A stretch of DNA of 32,714 nt from an uncultured Porphyromonadaceae bacterium (GCA_937989585.1 CALKRW010000007.1:5001-37714), one strand, 5' to 3'. Shown: positions 17,717 to 25,740, numbered from the stretch's first letter. Numbers and translations are program-made. The notes: generated from the sequence alone by a model not told the origin.

Positions 17717-18958
17717 TCAGTCCACTTTGTGCAGGGTGTGGCCCATGAGGTCCTTCTTGGTGTGAAGGTAGCGGCGGTTGTATTTGTTGGGTGTTATCTC
17801 GATGGGCACATTCTCTACTATGTTCAGTCCGTAGCCTTCGAGTCCGATGCGTTTCACGGGGTTGTTGGTCATCAGGCGCATGTTGCGGATACCCAGCATT
17901 GAGAGTATCTGTGCGCCTACGCCGTAGTCGCGCTCGTCGGCTCGGTGGCCCAGATGAAGGTTTGCCTCGACGGTGTCGAGCCCTTCTTCCTGAAGTTTGT
18001 ATGCGCGTATCTTGTCCATGAGTCCGATGCCGCGGCCTTCCTGCGAGAGGTAGACTACGGCTCCGCGTCCTTCTTTCTCGATCATGCGCAGTGCCTCGTG
18101 CAACTGTTCGCCGCAGTCACAGCGCTGCGAGCCGAATATGTCGCCGGTGGCGCATGACGAATGTACGCGGACAAGCACGGGCTTCTCCGGTTCCGAGGCG
18201 ATGTCGCCCTTTATCAGCGCTATGTGCTCGAGTCCGTTGGAGCGCTCGCGGAACGGTATGAGTCGGAAATGTCCGTACTCGGTGGGCATGTCGACTTCCG
18301 GACCTACTTCTACAAGCGATTCTTTCTGCAGACGGTACTTGATGAGGTCGCGTATCGATATTATCTTCATTCCCCACCTGTCTGCTCTGCGGCGCAGTTC
18401 GGGCAGCCGGGCCATTGATCCGTCGTCACTCATTATCTCCATCAGTACGCCCACAGGCTGGAGTCCGGCCAGGCGCGCCAGGTCCACTGCGGCCTCTGTG
18501 TGGCCTGCGCGGCGCAGTACGCCGGCATCCTGGGCATACAGGGGATTGATATGTCCCGGCCTGCCGAAATCCTCGGGCTTCGACTCGGGGTCGGCCAGGG
18601 CGTTGAGGGTGGCGCAGCGGTCATGTATGGAGACTCCGGTCGAGCATCCCTCAAGCTTGTCCACGGTGATTGTGAACGGGGTGCCGAGCACCGATGTGTT
18701 CTCCTCTACCTGTCGGTCGAGCCCCAGTTGGCGGCAGCGTTGCATCGACATGGGTGCGCACAGCACTCCCCGGGCGTTCTTTAGCATGAAGTTCACCTGT
18801 TCGGGTGTTATCTTTTCGGCGGCGACTATGATGTCGCCCTCGTTCTCGCGGTCTTCGTCATCGACTACGATTACCATCTTACCTTCCGCGAAGTCTTTGA
18901 TGGCGTCCTCTATCTTGTCCAGGACAATGGCTTCGTTGTCTTGATTTTCGGTTCTCAT
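17717..18958 (-). CDS. ribBA: Bifunctional DHBP synthase / GTP cyclohydrolase II
   Basis: 413 residues from the ATG at 18958, one base after the LptF/G stop; an in-frame ATG at 19012 lies inside the upstream gene. The N-terminal RibB half has DDEDRENEGDI and GHINPLYAQDAGVLRRAGHTEA; the C-terminal RibA half has the zinc site in CATGDIFGSQRCDCG, and EGRGIGLMDKIRAYKLQ and TNNPVKRIGLEGYGL. It makes both riboflavin precursors, from ribulose-5-phosphate and GTP. Its place directly after an LptF/G-type permease gene is a common Bacteroidetes arrangement. Confidence 0.97.
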   Translation of the reverse strand: MRTENQDNEAIVLDKIEDAIKDFAEGKMVIVVDDEDRENEGDIIVAAEKITPEQVNFMLKNARGVLCAPMSMQRCRQLGLDRQVEENTSVLGTPFTITVDKLEGCSTGVSIHDRCATLNALADPESKPEDFGRPGHINPLYAQDAGVLRRAGHTEAAVDLARLAGLQPVGVLMEIMSDDGSMARLPELRRRADRWGMKIISIRDLIKYRLQKESLVEVGPEVDMPTEYGHFRLIPFRERSNGLEHIALIKGDIASEPEKPVLVRVHSSCATGDIFGSQRCDCGEQLHEALRMIEKEGRGAVVYLSQEGRGIGLMDKIRAYKLQEEGLDTVEANLHLGHRADERDYGVGAQILSMLGIRNMRLMTNNPVKRIGLEGYGLNIVENVPIEITPNKYNRRYLHTKKDLMGHTLHKVD

Positions 18959-18959
18959 G

Positions 18960-20855
18960 TCAGTCAGTGGTTTTTGCGATGTTGTCTTCTTCGTCCGCGG
19001 GTACCGCGGCATTGGCGTTGGCCGAGGTCTCGAGCAGACGTGCGTTGATGCGCCTGGTCACGTCAATCACCGTAGGCGCGGTGTCTCCGTTCAGGTGCAG
19101 GGGATATTGGTTGAGTAGCGCTATGACGTGGGGGTCGGTGGAGTTTGTCAGCCAGTCGACCAGTGCGTCATATTCTTTGTTCTCCTCGCGCGTGAAGTGC
19201 GCTTTGGGTTTCTTTATCTTTCTAATGCTTTTCAGCACGAAATTGTTGCTTGTGCCGGCGTCCCGGTCGGCTGTCGCCATCTTGTCCTGTATCATGCCGA
19301 TGAAACTGTTCAGGCGTGGCGAGGCCTCCGCGGCGTTTATGTCCACTATCGAGAGTTCCTTGGCCGTGACGGTCTTGGTTGGCTTGCGGCGCTTGAAGCG
19401 GGCTAGCACACGCTTGAAGAACTCGGCGTCGAACATCTCCGTGTCGCCTACAGCCTTGTAGGTGAAGAATACTCCCAGGGGCAGCATCACCATCGTCGAC
19501 ATCCACATGCCGAACCACACGGCCACCTTGCCGTCGCGGGCGAACTTGTATCCGGAGTTGTCGAAGATGAAATAGACTATGAACAGAAGCACCGAAATCA
19601 CAAGCGGTGTACCGATGCCGCCTTTCTTGATGATAGCGCCCAGCGGGGCACCTATGAAGAAGAATACCAGCACGGCGATCGACAGGGTGAACTTGCGCAT
19701 CATTTCTATCTCATGCCGCCTCATGTTTTTCTCCTGCTCCACAAGCACCGTGCCCTTGAACTGGTACTCCTGCTGCTGTCGCTTTACCTTGGCTATGGCC
19801 TGATTGATGTATGTCTTGCGGTTCGACGGTGTCGCGGACGCGAACATCGAGTCTACGTTCAGGGCCTTTTTCAGTTGCACCGCCGGGCGCGGTACGCGCT
19901 TGGGCTCGTGGTTGATATACTTTGTCGTGTAGTAGGGTATGCCCATGTACGGGTGTTCCTTGAGTTCCCTGCCGAACGACCGTCCTATCGAGTCTACCTT
20001 CTGGTTTATGGAGTCGATGGCGACACTGAGTTCGGCTATGTTCTTGCCCACATACTGGCTGCGTATGCCTTGCTCGTCTATGCGGTTGAAATTGGCGTCG
20101 AAGACGAAATACACCTGCTTGTCGCTGAAGGTCTCGCGCCTGAACGGCAGGTACGAGTTTGCGCCGCCTGTCCCTATGGCGTTGTCGCGGAAGTTCTCGA
20201 ATAGTTCTCCGCTGTACAGGTGCAGGAACAGACGAGTCTTGTCCTCGGTGAAGGCCAGGCGTCCCGAATCCGCCAGAATCACACGCGAGTTGTCTATGCC
20301 GCGGGTGATGTCGTAGATGATCATCCCGTGCAGGGTACCCGTGTTGCGGTCCTTGCCCTCGATATACAGGTTCATGCCAGGAATCTGGTCATAGAATGAT
20401 TTTACGGGAATCTCTATTTCGGGACTCTTCTGGCGCATCGAGAAGAGCAGCGTGTACATCTTCGTCTGCGCTATGGGCAGTACGTTGTTCTGGAAGAAGA
20501 AGGCGCCCACCGCTATCAGCGACATGAGTATTATCAGGGGCTTCATGATGCGGAACAGCGAGATGCCCGCCGACTTCATGGCCGTGAGTTCCAGCCGCTC
20601 GCCCAGATTGCCGAAGGTCATCAGTGACGCCAGCAGTACGGCCAGGGGCAGCGCCGTCGGCACCATCGTCAGTGCCGCGTAGAAGAACAGTTCGGCGATG
20701 ACGTCTACTCCCAGGCCCTTTCCGACAAGGTCGTCGATATAGCGCCACAGAAACTGCATCATCACAATGAACAGCGAGATGAAGAATGTCATTACAAGCA
20801 GCGGAATGAACTGCTTGAGCATATATGCGTGAAGCCGTTTTAGAACTGACAGCAT
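18960..20855 (-). CDS. LptF/LptG (YjgP/YjgQ) family permease
   Basis: 631 residues. The N-terminus has the family start (LKRLHAYMLKQFIPLLVMTFF), a second TM, a third around MVPTALPLAVLLASLMTFGNLGERLELTAMKSAGISLFRIMKP, a large periplasmic beta-jellyroll region (about 120-380) and three TMs near 390-470 (ending PLGVFFTYKAVGD). LptF and LptG are the membrane partners of LptB that extract lipopolysaccharide from the inner membrane. About 150 residues follow the last TM, a mostly polar cytoplasmic tail beyond the core family length. Whether it plays the LptF or LptG role cannot be told, since its pair is not in the window. It heads the run ribBA-glnS-TPR-dus. Confidence 0.92.
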   Translation of the reverse strand: MLSVLKRLHAYMLKQFIPLLVMTFFISLFIVMMQFLWRYIDDLVGKGLGVDVIAELFFYAALTMVPTALPLAVLLASLMTFGNLGERLELTAMKSAGISLFRIMKPLIILMSLIAVGAFFFQNNVLPIAQTKMYTLLFSMRQKSPEIEIPVKSFYDQIPGMNLYIEGKDRNTGTLHGMIIYDITRGIDNSRVILADSGRLAFTEDKTRLFLHLYSGELFENFRDNAIGTGGANSYLPFRRETFSDKQVYFVFDANFNRIDEQGIRSQYVGKNIAELSVAIDSINQKVDSIGRSFGRELKEHPYMGIPYYTTKYINHEPKRVPRPAVQLKKALNVDSMFASATPSNRKTYINQAIAKVKRQQQEYQFKGTVLVEQEKNMRRHEIEMMRKFTLSIAVLVFFFIGAPLGAIIKKGGIGTPLVISVLLFIVYFIFDNSGYKFARDGKVAVWFGMWMSTMVMLPLGVFFTYKAVGDTEMFDAEFFKRVLARFKRRKPTKTVTAKELSIVDINAAEASPRLNSFIGMIQDKMATADRDAGTSNNFVLKSIRKIKKPKAHFTREENKEYDALVDWLTNSTDPHVIALLNQYPLHLNGDTAPTVIDVTRRINARLLETSANANAAVPADEEDNIAKTTD

Positions 20856-20919
20856 AGGTAGCGTTTTGCGATAGGTGCGGACTTTGTATTGCCGTTTGGC
20901 TGCGCCCGCTAAAAACGTA

Positions 20920-20951
20920 CAAAATTACGTATTTTTTTTGTCCCTTGCAAA
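20920..20951 (-). promoter_or_regulatory. Bacteroidetes-type promoter for the lptF/G-ribBA-glnS run
   Basis: Minus strand: TTTG (complement of 20948-20951), 20 bp, TAATTTTG (complement of 20920-20927), about 65 bases upstream of the ATG at 20855. Confidence 0.8.
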
Positions 20952-21005
20952 AACCGTACTCCCTCGGGCTAGAAATCTGTCGCTTTATCTTTCCTCCCCT
21001 TCGCG

Positions 21006-21227
21006 TCAGGTATTTCTGTCGCGTTTGCTCGTCTTTGACTTGCAGGCATTTGGCGCCTGTTGTCCGTTGGCGTCACTGACTGCGTCGCCTACAGCCGTCA
21101 GGGCTTCCTCCAGGCCGGAGAGTGCGGAGAATGGGGCGAATTGTGCCGCCCGTGCCGACATGGGCATGGGTTTGCGCCGTGGATTTGCCGGAGGTGTGCG
21201 TCCTATTATGTCATCGTAATCCCCCAT
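21006..21227 (-). CDS. Small conserved protein paired with the Y-family polymerase
   Basis: 73 residues. The core pattern YDDIIGR...P...MSARAAQFAPFSALSGLEEAL resembles a small protein family often encoded beside UmuC/DinB-like polymerase genes in Firmicutes and Bacteroidetes (DIIxLPHH...MSxxxRAAQFAPFAALxGY). It starts four bases after the polymerase stop, in the same direction, so the two are surely co-translated. The function of the family is not known to me. The C-terminal tail here is basic (KSKTSKRDRNT). Similarity is from recollection of the motif, not a search. Confidence 0.8.
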   Translation of the reverse strand: MGDYDDIIGRTPPANPRRKPMPMSARAAQFAPFSALSGLEEALTAVGDAVSDANGQQAPNACKSKTSKRDRNT

Positions 21228-21231
21228 GGCC

Positions 21232-22662
21232 TCAGGCCGAATGTCCGCCTATCTGTGTGTTGCGTATGCGCTGGGTCGCCCCGTCGCAGAAATTTATTCC
21301 GCGCAGTATGGCGTTCTTGCCGAAGCGTCGCATGATTTCAACGATGGCCTTCTGGCGCGATAGTTCGCGAACACGGCTCATGCGTACCTTACGCCATGCT
21401 TCGATTTGTGCCGAACTGTCCGCGAACAGGTTCAGTTGTAGCCCTTCGGTACGTATTGGCGTCAGGATTGGCTGGGCTTTCACGCGTTCCGCGCATATCC
21501 CTATGCGGCGTATCATCCGCGATCTGTCGGCTATGCTGTCGAAAATCCTCAGGACACTGTGTGCTATCAGTCGGCATGACGCCGTGGTCTCGCCAAGTTG
21601 CACGCTTCCGTGCGATGATTTTTGCGGATGTGTCCGGTCCTTGTGCTCGTAACTCAGCCACAGCGAGACCCTGTCGGTCGCCAGTCCCTTCGACACCATG
21701 TCCAGGCACAGCGAGTCGGCCATCTCCATGACCACGATACGGGCCTTCTCAGTGCTGTATGGCGACGGTAGTACCTGACCGGTCTGCAGCGAGTGTTCGG
21801 CAGGACTGTATGCCTTGATGTCGGCTATCGTCACCGGCTCCAGGCCCCACGCGTGGTCTATCAGCAGTTCGGCGTTCACTCCGAATATCCTGTACAGCCA
21901 TCCCGCGTTCTTCAGCGAGCATCTGGCCACATCGCCCATCGTATGCAGTCCCATGCGAGCGAGAGTCGTCGCTGTCCCTCCGCCGATGCGCCAGAAATCG
22001 GTCATCGGCATGTGGGGCCACATCTCGCGTCTGAACGACATCTCGTCGAGTTCCGCTACGCGCACTCCGTGTGAGTCGGCTTCCATATGTTTTGCCTTGA
22101 TGTCCATGGCGACCTTGGCGAGGAACAGGTTGGTGCCTATCCCTGCTGTCGCGGTTATGCCCGTGCGCTCGATGATCCGCTTTACAATGGTTATGGCGAG
22201 TTCTGTTCCGCTCATCCTGTACATGCGCAGATATGGAGTTGCGTCAATGAACACCTCGTCAATCGAATAGACATGTATGTCCGCCGAATCTACGAACTCC
22301 AGATATATGCCGTATATCCGGGCAGAATACTCTATGTACCTTGCCATGCGCGGCCGGGCTATGTAGAAGTCTACCGCGAGCGACGGGTCGGTACGCAGTT
22401 GCGACGCGGATTGCGAGCGGACTCCCGGCCGCCCGCGTTCGGCATTTAACTCGGCCACCTTCTGCCTGGCCTCGAACAGGCGTGGCCGGCCGGGGACACC
22501 GAACGACTTCAGCGCCGCGCTCACGGCCAGGCAGATCGTCCCGTTGCCGCGTCTCTCGTCGGCAACGACCAGGTTGGTGTCCAGTGGGTCGAGATGACGG
22601 TCAACACATTCCACCGAGGCGTAGAACGATTTCAGGTCTATGGCTATGTATGTCCGGTTCAT
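21232..22662 (-). CDS. Y-family DNA polymerase (UmuC-like)
   Basis: 476 residues. Catalytic metal ligands: Asp9 in AIDLKSFYASVE and Asp135-Glu136 in VYSIDEVF; Tyr14 sits where the steric gate is expected. ITATAGIGTNLFLAKVA and FWRIGGGTATTLARMGL are the helix-hairpin-helix/thumb region, and the C-terminal little-finger half ends in AILRGINFCDGATQRIRNTQIGGH, typical of the UmuC-like group that is widespread in low-GC Gram-positives and mobile elements. It performs error-prone bypass of damaged DNA. It is co-transcribed with the small ORF after it. A TACCTTTG -7 element and an inverted repeat lie upstream. Confidence 0.93.
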   Translation of the reverse strand: MNRTYIAIDLKSFYASVECVDRHLDPLDTNLVVADERRGNGTICLAVSAALKSFGVPGRPRLFEARQKVAELNAERGRPGVRSQSASQLRTDPSLAVDFYIARPRMARYIEYSARIYGIYLEFVDSADIHVYSIDEVFIDATPYLRMYRMSGTELAITIVKRIIERTGITATAGIGTNLFLAKVAMDIKAKHMEADSHGVRVAELDEMSFRREMWPHMPMTDFWRIGGGTATTLARMGLHTMGDVARCSLKNAGWLYRIFGVNAELLIDHAWGLEPVTIADIKAYSPAEHSLQTGQVLPSPYSTEKARIVVMEMADSLCLDMVSKGLATDRVSLWLSYEHKDRTHPQKSSHGSVQLGETTASCRLIAHSVLRIFDSIADRSRMIRRIGICAERVKAQPILTPIRTEGLQLNLFADSSAQIEAWRKVRMSRVRELSRQKAIVEIMRRFGKNAILRGINFCDGATQRIRNTQIGGHSA

Positions 22663-22691
22663 GATTGGGTGTCAGTATGGATGTGCTTCCG

Positions 22692-22723
22692 CAAAGGTAG
22701 GCTCCCTCGGGTGTACCCAGGGG
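22692..22723 (-). promoter_or_regulatory. Putative -7 element and inverted repeat upstream of the polymerase gene
   Basis: Minus strand TACCTTTG (complement of 22692-22699) matches the -7 consensus, about 30 bases before the ATG, but no TTTG is found at the right distance. The spacer holds an imperfect inverted repeat, CCCTCGGGT-GT-ACCCAGGGG (22704-22723, two mismatches). A regulated promoter needing an activator, or a repressor site, is possible. Confidence 0.45.
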
Positions 22724-22761
22724 GTTACATTGGTGTTAAACCATGTTAACGTTTGCGTCTC

Positions 22762-22792
22762 TTGGTCACGCGGAATAAAAATGCTAATTTTG
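22762..22792 (+). promoter_or_regulatory. Bacteroidetes-type promoter for the secreted protein at 22854
   Basis: TTG at 22762-22764, 20 bp, TAATTTTG at 22785-22792. The transcript should start near 22799 and begins with a hairpin GAGTC-N7-GACTC (22806-22822). Confidence 0.75.
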
Positions 22793-22853
22793 CGGAACTG
22801 ACCCCGAGTCTTTACATGACTCATGGAAAACAATATCTTGGAAAATAAATATT

Positions 22854-23504
22854 ATGTCTATCAGAAATTTTATTGCATGCGCATGCCTCATCTTTGCCGC
22901 CTCCGTCTCCGTGGCACAGGAATCTATTACCGCCGTATTCGACTGGTCGAAGCCCGAAAGCCTCGACCCCGCGTTCAGGGGCCCGGAATCCGGCGATAAG
23001 ATAGGCGTGAATCTCGATGGTGCTGTTTTCACTTCCCGGGGAGTGAAGTTCCGTGTCGATGACAGCCGTGTCTCCGAAGGCAGCCGCAAGGCCCGGTTCT
23101 ACTGGGCATACCTCACAGACGGCATCGAACTCCGGGCATACATGGACACCGACATCATAATCACCGCCCCCGAAGGCATGGCCATTCAGTCCGTATCCTT
23201 CACCGGACCCCAGGCCGACAGTGACAGCCTGACTCCCTGCGACAATTCCGGAGCATGGTCCGGAGCGACATGGACCGCCGGCACCGATGCCTCCGAGGTC
23301 CGCTTCTATGTCCCCGTCCGTTGCGAACTCACCACAACTGCCGTCACCTGCAAGGCGTGGAATGCTGTCGGAAGCATCGCTGCCGATCCGCAGCCCGGAC
23401 AGTGGTACGATCTCAGTGGCCGTCCCGTTACAGGCCGTCCGTCCGTCCCCGGCGTCTACCTCCTTCGCCGTGGCACCTCCGTTACCCGCCACCTCGTCCA
23501 CTAA
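22854..23504 (+). CDS. Secreted protein of unknown function
   Basis: 216 residues with a signal peptide (MSIRNFIACACLIFAASVSVAQ). The body is rich in beta-forming, Asp/Ser/Thr residues (FDWSKPESLDPAF, VKFRVDD, IQSVSFTGP), as in exported Bacteroidetes beta-sandwich proteins. The C-terminus WYDLSGRPV...SVPGVYLLRRG resembles the short tail motif (YDLxGRxV...PGxYL) common on secreted proteins of this group. No catalytic motif or close family recognised. It is a single gene with its own promoter. Confidence 0.75.
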   Translation: MSIRNFIACACLIFAASVSVAQESITAVFDWSKPESLDPAFRGPESGDKIGVNLDGAVFTSRGVKFRVDDSRVSEGSRKARFYWAYLTDGIELRAYMDTDIIITAPEGMAIQSVSFTGPQADSDSLTPCDNSGAWSGATWTAGTDASEVRFYVPVRCELTTTAVTCKAWNAVGSIAADPQPGQWYDLSGRPVTGRPSVPGVYLLRRGTSVTRHLVH

Positions 23505-23617
23505 GGTTGACATTCATTATGCCATCCCTTTACCCTGATGGTCTCTTGTCACCCTCATAACGGCTTGTCACATCCCTGTCCATTCTTCGCCTTGATTTCC
23601 ATCTTTCGCAAAAGAGA

Positions 23618-23649
23618 TTTGTCAGAGTAAAAAAATATTCCTACCTTTG
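23618..23649 (+). promoter_or_regulatory. Bacteroidetes-type promoter for tRNA-Pro
   Basis: TTTG at 23618-23621, 20 bp, TACCTTTG at 23642-23649. An inverted repeat TTTGCA-CA-TGCAAA (23646-23659) overlaps the -7 and the expected start. Confidence 0.8.
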
Positions 23650-23689
23650 CACATGCAAACAGCAGGAGTAAAGCCTTGCGTTTGCACTT

Positions 23690-23763
23690 CGGGGCGTAGC
23701 GCAGTCCGGTAGCGCTCCTGGTTTGGGACCAGGCGGTCGCAGGTTCGAATCCTGTCACCCCGA
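23690..23763 (+). tRNA. tRNA-Pro (anticodon TGG)
   Basis: 74 bases fold as a cloverleaf: acceptor CGGGGCG/CACCCCG, D-stem GCGC/GCGC, anticodon stem CCTGG/CCAGG with loop TTTGGGA (anticodon TGG), T-stem GCAGG/CCTGT with loop TTCGAAT, discriminator A. CCA is not encoded. Position 6 (C, 23695) faces position 67 (A, 23757), giving a C-A mismatch in the acceptor stem. Confidence 0.95.
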
Positions 23764-23779
23764 CAAATCTTTCTCAAAT

Positions 23780-23810
23780 GGCTCTAATCCAAAAGATTAG
23801 GGCCGTTTTT
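23780..23810 (+). terminator. Terminator after tRNA-Pro
   Basis: A 10-bp stem GGCTCTAATC (23780-23789) with GATTAGGGCC (23795-23804), one G-U pair, five-base loop, followed by GTTTTT to 23810. Confidence 0.9.
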
Positions 23811-23921
23811 ATTAAATAGCCGGGACAAAAACGGGACAACCCTCAGCAAATGTTGCAAGATATGCGACTTCTATATCTTCTATGTCAATAATTTAGGTGT
23901 GTCCCTTTGAGATATTGCAAA

Positions 23922-23944
23922 TTATTTATTTAAGTTTCGCAAGT
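23922..23944 (+). repeat. Left terminal inverted repeat of the IS element
   Basis: 23 bases matching the complement of 25500-25522 with one T/A difference at the sixth base. Confidence 0.88.
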
Positions 23945-24047
23945 ATGTAATTTCAGAGATACGAGCATAAAAAAAACGACATGGTTTCTTGCCTAATTGG
24001 CAGAAATTGAGTAATTTTAAGTACCACCAAAAAACTAACTCAAGACC

Positions 24048-25499
24048 ATGTCGATTCACAAAATTACGCCATTTCTCTCGGATATCAAAACGTTTTTCAA
24101 AAATTCCGATATGACAGACGCCATGCAGAACATATCCTCGATTCTTTCCCAGATCAGGATGACCGAGAGAGACACGCTTGCAGTCACAAGCAGGCGCAAC
24201 TGCGTCTACCCGCTGCTGACCGTGTTCCAGATTCTGCTTCTCTTCCCATGCTTCGGGATAAAGAACTGCTGGCGCTGTCACAAGGACGGCACTCTTGAGA
24301 CGCTTGTCAAGGCCCGCAAGGATGTTTTCTACCGTTTTATGGAAAATCCATTCATCGACTGGCGCAAGGCATTGTGGCACATATCCGTCCAGCTGTGGAA
24401 TCGTATCCACGTACGCTCCGACCACAAGGAGCAGGATGTCTGTCTTATTCTTGACGACACTGACCATGAGAAGACAGGGCGCACCATCGAGAAAATAGGC
24501 AGGGTGCATTCCCATCTGGCGCATAAGGCCGTCCTCGGCTTCAAATGCCTCTGCATGGCCGTGACAGACGGCGTGTCGCAGATTCTCCTTGACTTCGACA
24601 TAATCGGAGAAAAGGGAAAGAACGGGAATTACGGCATGAGCGACAAAGAACTTGAGCGTCGTCACAGGACGGAGCATGACAGCAAGGTCCTGCAGCAGCG
24701 CGAAAAAGCATACGACATCTCCAAGCTCGAACTTGCCAAAGAGATGATAAAGCGGGCGATACGCAAAGGCATAAAGTTCAGCTATGTTCTGGCGGACAGC
24801 TGGTTCACCAGCAAGGACATTGTCCGTTTCATCCACTCCCGTCATATAAAATGCCATTGGCTCGGCATGATAAAGGTCGGCGAGAACGGCAAGACAAAAT
24901 ATCACACGGAGCATGGTGATCTCTCCGCACCGGCACTTGTAAAACTCGGCAAGAAACTCAAGCTGCAGAAGTACAGCCGCAAACTCAAGTGCAACTATAT
25001 CGTATACGATGCTGTCTTTGGAGGCGTACCCGTCAGGATATTCCTCGTGCGCCGGACACAGCACGGCAAATGGAACGGACTGCTCACAACTGACACCGGT
25101 CTCGATTTTATTAAGGCGTGGCAGATCTACTCCCGACGCTGGACGCTTGAAGTCGTGTTCAAGGACTGCAAGACCAATCTCGGATTCGGCAAATGCCAGA
25201 GTACAAGCTTCGCATCCCAGATAGCGGCCGCGACATTGTGTTGTCTTCAGTATGACATTCTTTCGGTGGCCAGACGCTTCAGCGATTATGAGACAATCGG
25301 AGGACTCTTCAGGAAAATAACCCGGGAAACTGTCCAGCTCTCGGTGGCTCAACAGATATGGGGCATTCTCCAGGATCTTGTCACGGCAATAGCGAGAGTC
25401 TTCGGCCTTCTGGACGAAGAAATCTACGATGCCGTTATCAATCAGTCTGAAGAGATGGCTCATATCGCTCAATTTTACAATCTGAAATCAGCAAGTTGA
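24048..25499 (+). CDS. IS4-family DDE transposase
   Basis: 483 residues, intact. DDE residues fall in LILDDTDHEKTG (first Asp), YVLADSWFTS (second Asp) and YSRRWTLEVVFKDCK, which fits exactly the IS4 signature Y-(2)-R-(3)-E-(6)-K. It cuts and joins the ends of the surrounding element. The stop codon directly abuts the right inverted repeat. A long open frame also exists on the opposite strand, but it has no protein-like features and is taken as a by-product of codon use. Confidence 0.95.
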   Translation: MSIHKITPFLSDIKTFFKNSDMTDAMQNISSILSQIRMTERDTLAVTSRRNCVYPLLTVFQILLLFPCFGIKNCWRCHKDGTLETLVKARKDVFYRFMENPFIDWRKALWHISVQLWNRIHVRSDHKEQDVCLILDDTDHEKTGRTIEKIGRVHSHLAHKAVLGFKCLCMAVTDGVSQILLDFDIIGEKGKNGNYGMSDKELERRHRTEHDSKVLQQREKAYDISKLELAKEMIKRAIRKGIKFSYVLADSWFTSKDIVRFIHSRHIKCHWLGMIKVGENGKTKYHTEHGDLSAPALVKLGKKLKLQKYSRKLKCNYIVYDAVFGGVPVRIFLVRRTQHGKWNGLLTTDTGLDFIKAWQIYSRRWTLEVVFKDCKTNLGFGKCQSTSFASQIAAATLCCLQYDILSVARRFSDYETIGGLFRKITRETVQLSVAQQIWGILQDLVTAIARVFGLLDEEIYDAVINQSEEMAHIAQFYNLKSAS

Positions 25500-25522
25500 A
25501 CTTGCGAAACTTAAATTAATAA
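25500..25522 (-). repeat. Right terminal inverted repeat of the IS element
   Basis: Complement of this 23-base stretch matches the left end with one mismatch. Its inner end forms, with the last transposase codons, a perfect 15-base palindrome GCAAGTTGAACTTGC (25491-25505). Confidence 0.88.
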
Positions 25523-25560
25523 AATCCATGAGGGAACATGAGGGAACAACATAAAAAATA

Positions 25561-25592
25561 TTTGCTCATTCCATTTTTTTATATTAACTTTG
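25561..25592 (+). promoter_or_regulatory. Bacteroidetes-type promoter of the thiamine operon
   Basis: TTTG at 25561-25564, 20 bp, TAACTTTG at 25585-25592. The expected start point, 5-7 bases on, coincides with the first paired base of the riboswitch. Confidence 0.85.
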
Positions 25593-25596
25593 TCGC

Positions 25597-25675
25597 TGAA
25601 GCAGGGGTGCTCCCGACGGAGCTGAGATTATACCCTGTGAACCTGACGCGGATAATGCCGACGAAGGGAGCTTCA
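25597..25675 (+). promoter_or_regulatory. TPP riboswitch (THI element)
   Basis: P1 is TGAAGC (25597-25602) with GCTTCA (25670-25675). The conserved core is clear: GGGGTGC, GCTGAGA...ACCC, TGAACCTGA, GGATAATGCC and GAAGGGA. TPP binding should reduce expression of the thi genes downstream, here through the terminator at 25741-25763. Confidence 0.97.
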
Positions 25676-25740
25676 ATTTATGCCACATCTCGTTCTTTCG
25701 TGGCTTTTGTCACTCTCTATATGAATTGGTTAATTTAGTT

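Larger units (their letters stand above)
23922..25522 (+). mobile_element. IS4-family insertion sequence, apparently complete (1601 bp)
   Basis: Ends are 23-bp inverted repeats with one mismatch: 23922-23944 (TTATTTATTTAAGTTTCGCA then AGT) and the complement of 25500-25522. A single intact transposase gene fills the inside. No convincing target-site duplication of 9-12 bp is seen in the bases just outside. It lies between tRNA-Pro and the thiamine riboswitch promoter, 38 bp upstream of that promoter's TTTG. Confidence 0.9.

Noticed and set aside
18084..18944. 286-codon frame opposite ribBA
   Set aside because: Ser/Arg-rich low-complexity product, typical of antisense to GC-rich coding sequence; ribBA is certain.
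23922..25472. 516-codon open frame on the strand opposite the transposase
   Set aside because: It mirrors the transposase codons, shows no domain, and the sense frame has clear DDE residues. A long antisense frame arises here from codon bias.
25527..25546. Tandem CATGAGGGAA as the IS target duplication
   Set aside because: Both copies lie on the right side of the element; a target duplication must flank it.
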